This document shows positions 46,613 to 48,584 of a stretch of DNA of 48,584 nucleotides, in pieces. The stretch is from a virus: positions 1-48,584 of the IMG/VR virus record IMGVR_UViG_3300047551_001195; one strand, written 5' to 3'. Both the position numbers and the translations under genes were made by a program. A model generated the notes under the pieces. The model saw only the letters and a list, made by a program, of their open reading frames with translations. It did no database searches and had not been told where the DNA came from. Positions within the stretch are counted from its first letter, which is position 1; every line of letters begins with the position of its first letter.

Positions 46613-46731
46613 AGCCAGAATACCTTTGCATAAAGGGCGATAAGGACGAGGGTCACGGGGCCGAAGACAGCATAGAAGATGATGGTGTCAAGGAGCGTGA
46701 GAGGGGGTTTGGATTGCTTTGACTGGCTCAT
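46609..46731 (-). CDS. 40-residue single-pass membrane protein
   Basis: A short frame from the ATG at 46731 to the TGA at 46609, with AAAGGAAA upstream. MSQSKQSKPPLTLLDTIIFY is the start and IFYAVFGPVTLVLIALYAKV the membrane helix. Its TGA overlaps the ATG of the next gene, which supports it being translated. Function unknown. Confidence 0.6.
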   Translation of the reverse strand: MSQSKQSKPPLTLLDTIIFYAVFGPVTLVLIALYAKVFWL

Positions 46732-46744
46732 GATGAGTTTCCTT

Positions 46745-47104
46745 TCAGCGAAGACCTCGCACGCCGTAGGGGGTCACGGCGTTCATGCCGCCGTCAGGGG
46801 CGAAGATGGAGCCACGGGTGTGCTTGGCGGGAGCGTTCCATGAAGCCGACCTGAGGATGTCGCCCTGCTTGACCGCCACGCCCTCCACGGCTCCGTCCAC
46901 AAGGGCGACGAAGCCGATGCTGGACCGACTGCCGCCTCCCTCCTGCTTGACGATTCGGGCGAACTTCCGACCTTTCATCACGACGATTGTCGGTATGGGG
47001 AGGGTGCTGTAGTTCATTCGGTAGTAGTCATTCATCATTCCCTGCCAGCGGGCGATGAAGGTGGAGAGGGCGGTCTGGAAGGACGATTGAGTGGTGTTGT
47101 TCAT
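46745..47104 (-). CDS. Hypothetical early protein
   Basis: 119 residues. FIARWQGMMNDYYRMNYST and PTIVVMKGRKFARIVKQEGG lead to a Gly/Ser-rich basic end (APAKHTRGSIFAPDGG), where 'RSSIGFVAL..GAVEGVAVKQGDILRSASW' type strands precede it. A similar short form recurs in phages as an unknown protein. The sigma-70-like -10 is 7 nt before the ATG and there is no ribosome site, so the mRNA is predicted to be leaderless. Confidence 0.55.
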   Translation of the reverse strand: MNNTTQSSFQTALSTFIARWQGMMNDYYRMNYSTLPIPTIVVMKGRKFARIVKQEGGGSRSSIGFVALVDGAVEGVAVKQGDILRSASWNAPAKHTRGSIFAPDGGMNAVTPYGVRGLR

Positions 47105-47111
47105 ATGCCTG

Positions 47112-47139
47112 ATTATAGCGTCCCGATGACGGGGGTCAA
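47112..47139 (-). promoter_or_regulatory. Sigma-70-like promoter, leaderless arrangement
   Basis: TTGACC, 16-nt spacer, TATAAT, then 7 nt to the ATG at 47104. The rest of 47140-47193 holds no gene. Confidence 0.65.
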
Positions 47140-47193
47140 GGGGTCATATGAAAATATTTTCAATCATCGTTTCCCGTTAGGGAGCCGTGCGGG

Positions 47194-47931
47194 TCACTCC
47201 TCAAAGGGAAGGGTGGGTCGCTCGGGAGGCGGGGACGGTTCGCCGTCACCGTACTGATGCCTTACGCCTTCCCATTCCGAACCCTTACTGAAGTTGTCCT
47301 CGGCCCACAGGGGACGAATGTTGGTGTAGTGCCATGCCTGCTCCTCCCACAGGGGGTCGGTGTGGTCAAAGGAAGCGAGGGGGCGGATGTGGTCGTAGTG
47401 CCACTCGCCATGGTTCTCCCATGTCATGCCCTCGGTGAACTGGGACTCCATATGGGCCTTGAAGACGGAAGGGGGGCAACCAAGCAGTCGGGTGAAATTC
47501 TTGGAGGAACGGAAAGCCTTGCCTTCGGCGATGTCGGTTTTAAGACGCTTGAGGACATCCCTTCGGCGACTGCGGCAATTGTGTATGGCCTTGTAGAGCG
47601 GGTCGTTGTTCAGCCGCTTACGCTGATAGTCACGCTTCTTCTCACGATACCTCTCACGGTTCTTCTCACGGTACTTGCGTTCAGCCTCACGGAACTTCTC
47701 AGGGTTCTCCTCACGGTACTTGCGGCAAGCCTCACGGTTCTTCCCAGGGTTCTTCTCACGCCACTTGCGACCCTTCTCACGGCTGTACTCAGGGTTCCTC
47801 TCACGCCACTTGCGGTTACGCTCACGCAACTTCTCACGGTTCTTCTCACTCCACTTGCGGTTAGCCTCACGGTTCTGTTGTAGCCTGCGCTCCCTGCGCT
47901 CCTCGTCGGTGAGATTGAGTTTCTTTCCCAT
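47194..47931 (-). CDS. HNH endonuclease with N-terminal tandem-repeat helix
   Basis: 245 residues. Residues ~20-105 are tandem 15-residue units of the form N-(P/R)-x3-R-E-x2-R-K-(W/Y)-R-E-(K/R), a long charged helix. The C-terminal part has LLGCPPSVFKAHMESQF, HYDHIRPLASFDH and WHYTNIRPLWAEDNFSKG, the D-H-I-R-P-L type HNH nuclease found in many phages. It is probably a free-standing mobile nuclease whose repeat helix scans or grips DNA. The -10 element ends 9 nt before the ATG. Confidence 0.8.
   Translation of the reverse strand: MGKKLNLTDEERRERRLQQNREANRKWSEKNREKLRERNRKWRERNPEYSREKGRKWREKNPGKNREACRKYREENPEKFREAERKYREKNRERYREKKRDYQRKRLNNDPLYKAIHNCRSRRRDVLKRLKTDIAEGKAFRSSKNFTRLLGCPPSVFKAHMESQFTEGMTWENHGEWHYDHIRPLASFDHTDPLWEEQAWHYTNIRPLWAEDNFSKGSEWEGVRHQYGDGEPSPPPERPTLPFEE
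47617..47841 (-). repeat. Five 45-bp imperfect tandem repeats (15-residue units)
   Basis: In-frame units of 45 bp inside the HNH gene, sharing elements such as CGTGAGAAG and CGCAAGTGGCG on the minus strand. A shorter sixth unit precedes them. Copy number could vary by slippage. Confidence 0.75.
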
Positions 47932-47940
47932 AGGCGAGAG

Positions 47941-47968
47941 AGTGTACCAGAGAACGGGGGTGTGTCAA
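47941..47968 (-). promoter_or_regulatory. Sigma-70-like promoter for the HNH gene
   Basis: TTGACA, 16-nt spacer, TACACT, then 9 nt to the ATG at 47931. Confidence 0.65.
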
Positions 47969-47972
47969 GCCC

Positions 47973-48554
47973 TCAGAACATGGAGATGAATCGGCGTTGC
48001 ATCTCCCGCTTCTCCCGAAGGTAGTCGGAGGTGTTCTCTCTCGCTTCGGTCAGGGTCGAGTCCCGCTTCGGCCCCAGAGCGATGCGGTTCGTCCTGAGGC
48101 CCTTGGTCTTGATGCCGTCACCGACCCCGACCACGAACTCGGAGAGGGTCTCACGGTCAACCACCGCCACGCCCTGCCGATCACAGATGAGGAGGAAGGA
48201 GGCATAGGTGTCAGGAAGGCCACGGCCAAGACCAGAGCCACGGGAGTTGAGGAGTTGAAGGTCTTTCACGCAGTCACGAAGTCCACGCTTTCCATACAGG
48301 CAGTCTTCGGAGTACTTCATCTCGATGGTCGTGCCGTCAGGCATTTCATGGTCGGTTCCCAGACGGTCAACCCAACGAAGAAGTCCGTTGCTGTAGACCT
48401 CAAGGCTCTGCTCCAAGAGATCGGACTTGTCGAAGCGGTTCTTGAAGCCGTTGAGGGTGTCTCCGATGCCGTCCACGAGGGAGAAGAATCGGTTCCATTC
48501 AACATGGTCGGAGAGCCATCGGGCGATGTCTTGGGCTGTGTGTGTCGTGTTCAT
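47973..48554 (-). CDS. Hypothetical protein, possible PD-(D/E)xK-type nuclease
   Basis: 193 residues. MPDGTTIEMKY (P72-D73 ... E78-x-K80) resembles a compact PD-(D/E)xK active site, followed by a strand pair (YASFLLICDRQGVAVVD) as expected in that fold, and a basic C-terminus. The match is short and could be chance. It has its own -10 element 10 nt before the ATG and sits upstream of an HNH gene. Confidence 0.5.
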   Translation of the reverse strand: MNTTHTAQDIARWLSDHVEWNRFFSLVDGIGDTLNGFKNRFDKSDLLEQSLEVYSNGLLRWVDRLGTDHEMPDGTTIEMKYSEDCLYGKRGLRDCVKDLQLLNSRGSGLGRGLPDTYASFLLICDRQGVAVVDRETLSEFVVGVGDGIKTKGLRTNRIALGPKRDSTLTEARENTSDYLREKREMQRRFISMF

Positions 48555-48564
48555 TCTGGGGGGG

Positions 48565-48570
48565 AGTATA
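48565..48570 (-). promoter_or_regulatory. -10 element of a sigma-70-like promoter (the -35 lies beyond the window)
   Basis: TATACT 10 nt before the ATG at 48554; with the usual 16-nt spacer the -35 would start just past the right edge. Confidence 0.45.
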
Positions 48571-48584
48571 GCAGGGGGTGAGGG

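Noticed and set aside
47617-47841. CRISPR-like regular repeat
   Set aside because: The 45-bp units are in-frame protein repeats without spacers.
1-48584. Integrase, attachment sites, transposase or replication origin
   Set aside because: None was recognised; the content is that of a lytic T4-type phage, and no skew or repeat marking an origin could be judged by eye.

Overview
The window is a single contig piece of a T4-type myovirus (Caudoviricetes). The identification rests on gp41 helicase, UvsX recombinase, gp43 DNA polymerase, RegA, gp62/gp44 clamp loader and gp45 clamp, plus baseplate genes (gp26, gp51 and a tail-tube-fold protein). Every supported gene, tRNA and promoter lies on the minus strand, so the transcriptional order runs from high to low coordinates. 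A sigma-70-like promoter set, an encoded outer-membrane beta-barrel and LPS/capsule-type sugar enzymes point to a Gram-negative host. There are no photosynthesis genes, and the host cannot be named from this sequence.

Layout in transcription order: (a) 48.5-43.6 kb: small early-type genes, an HNH nuclease with a 15-residue repeat, and a cassette of nine tightly overlapping mini-genes. (b) 43.5-33.5 kb: outer-membrane barrel, P-loop kinase, small membrane proteins, tRNA-Pro, a 128-nt tRNA-like RNA, HNH endonuclease, ferritin-like protein, PAP2 phosphatase, HAD phosphatase, BFD-type [2Fe-2S] protein and tRNA-Thr. (c) 33.4-22.4 kb: replication core gp45-thioredoxin-gp44-unknown-gp62-RegA-dUTPase-MazG/Nmad-like-lysozyme-ABC/GNAT fusion-GroES-like-gp43-deacetylase-uvsX. 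(d) 22.4-13.0 kb: twelve glycan genes, becoming markedly AT-rich towards the end (glycosyltransferases, SIS isomerase, methyltransferase, nucleotidyltransferase-kinase, HAD phosphatase). (e) 13.0-11.5 kb: gp41. (f) 11.2-5.8 kb: a KxDG ligase-like protein and a 1294-residue multidomain protein (nucleotidyltransferase, ATP-grasp, retropepsin-like protease, phage DUF modules). (g) 5.8-0 kb: virion and baseplate genes ending in gp26/gp51.

Three cross-cutting patterns stand out. First, about ten proteins scattered over the window share an N-terminus of the form M-(K/R)-x-F...(L/I)-x-E, like the capsid-targeting leaders of T4 internal proteins. They include the ligase-like protein, the 1294-residue protein, a kinase and a HAD phosphatase, which suggests a packaged and injected enzyme set. 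The giant protein also carries L-x-E type sites near several domain boundaries. Second, two promoter classes are visible: TTGACA-(16/17)-TAYACT and a T4-late-like (A/C)TAAATA. In at least seven genes (A/C)TAAATA sits only 5-6 nt before the start codon, with no Shine-Dalgarno sequence between them, which predicts leaderless late mRNAs. Third, gp26 ends in a T TTT TTC TGA slippery site that opens into gp51, whose own ATG lacks a ribosome site, which predicts a -1 frameshift fusion like those of tail-assembly chaperones.

Family assignments are from reading motifs by eye; no database search was run.
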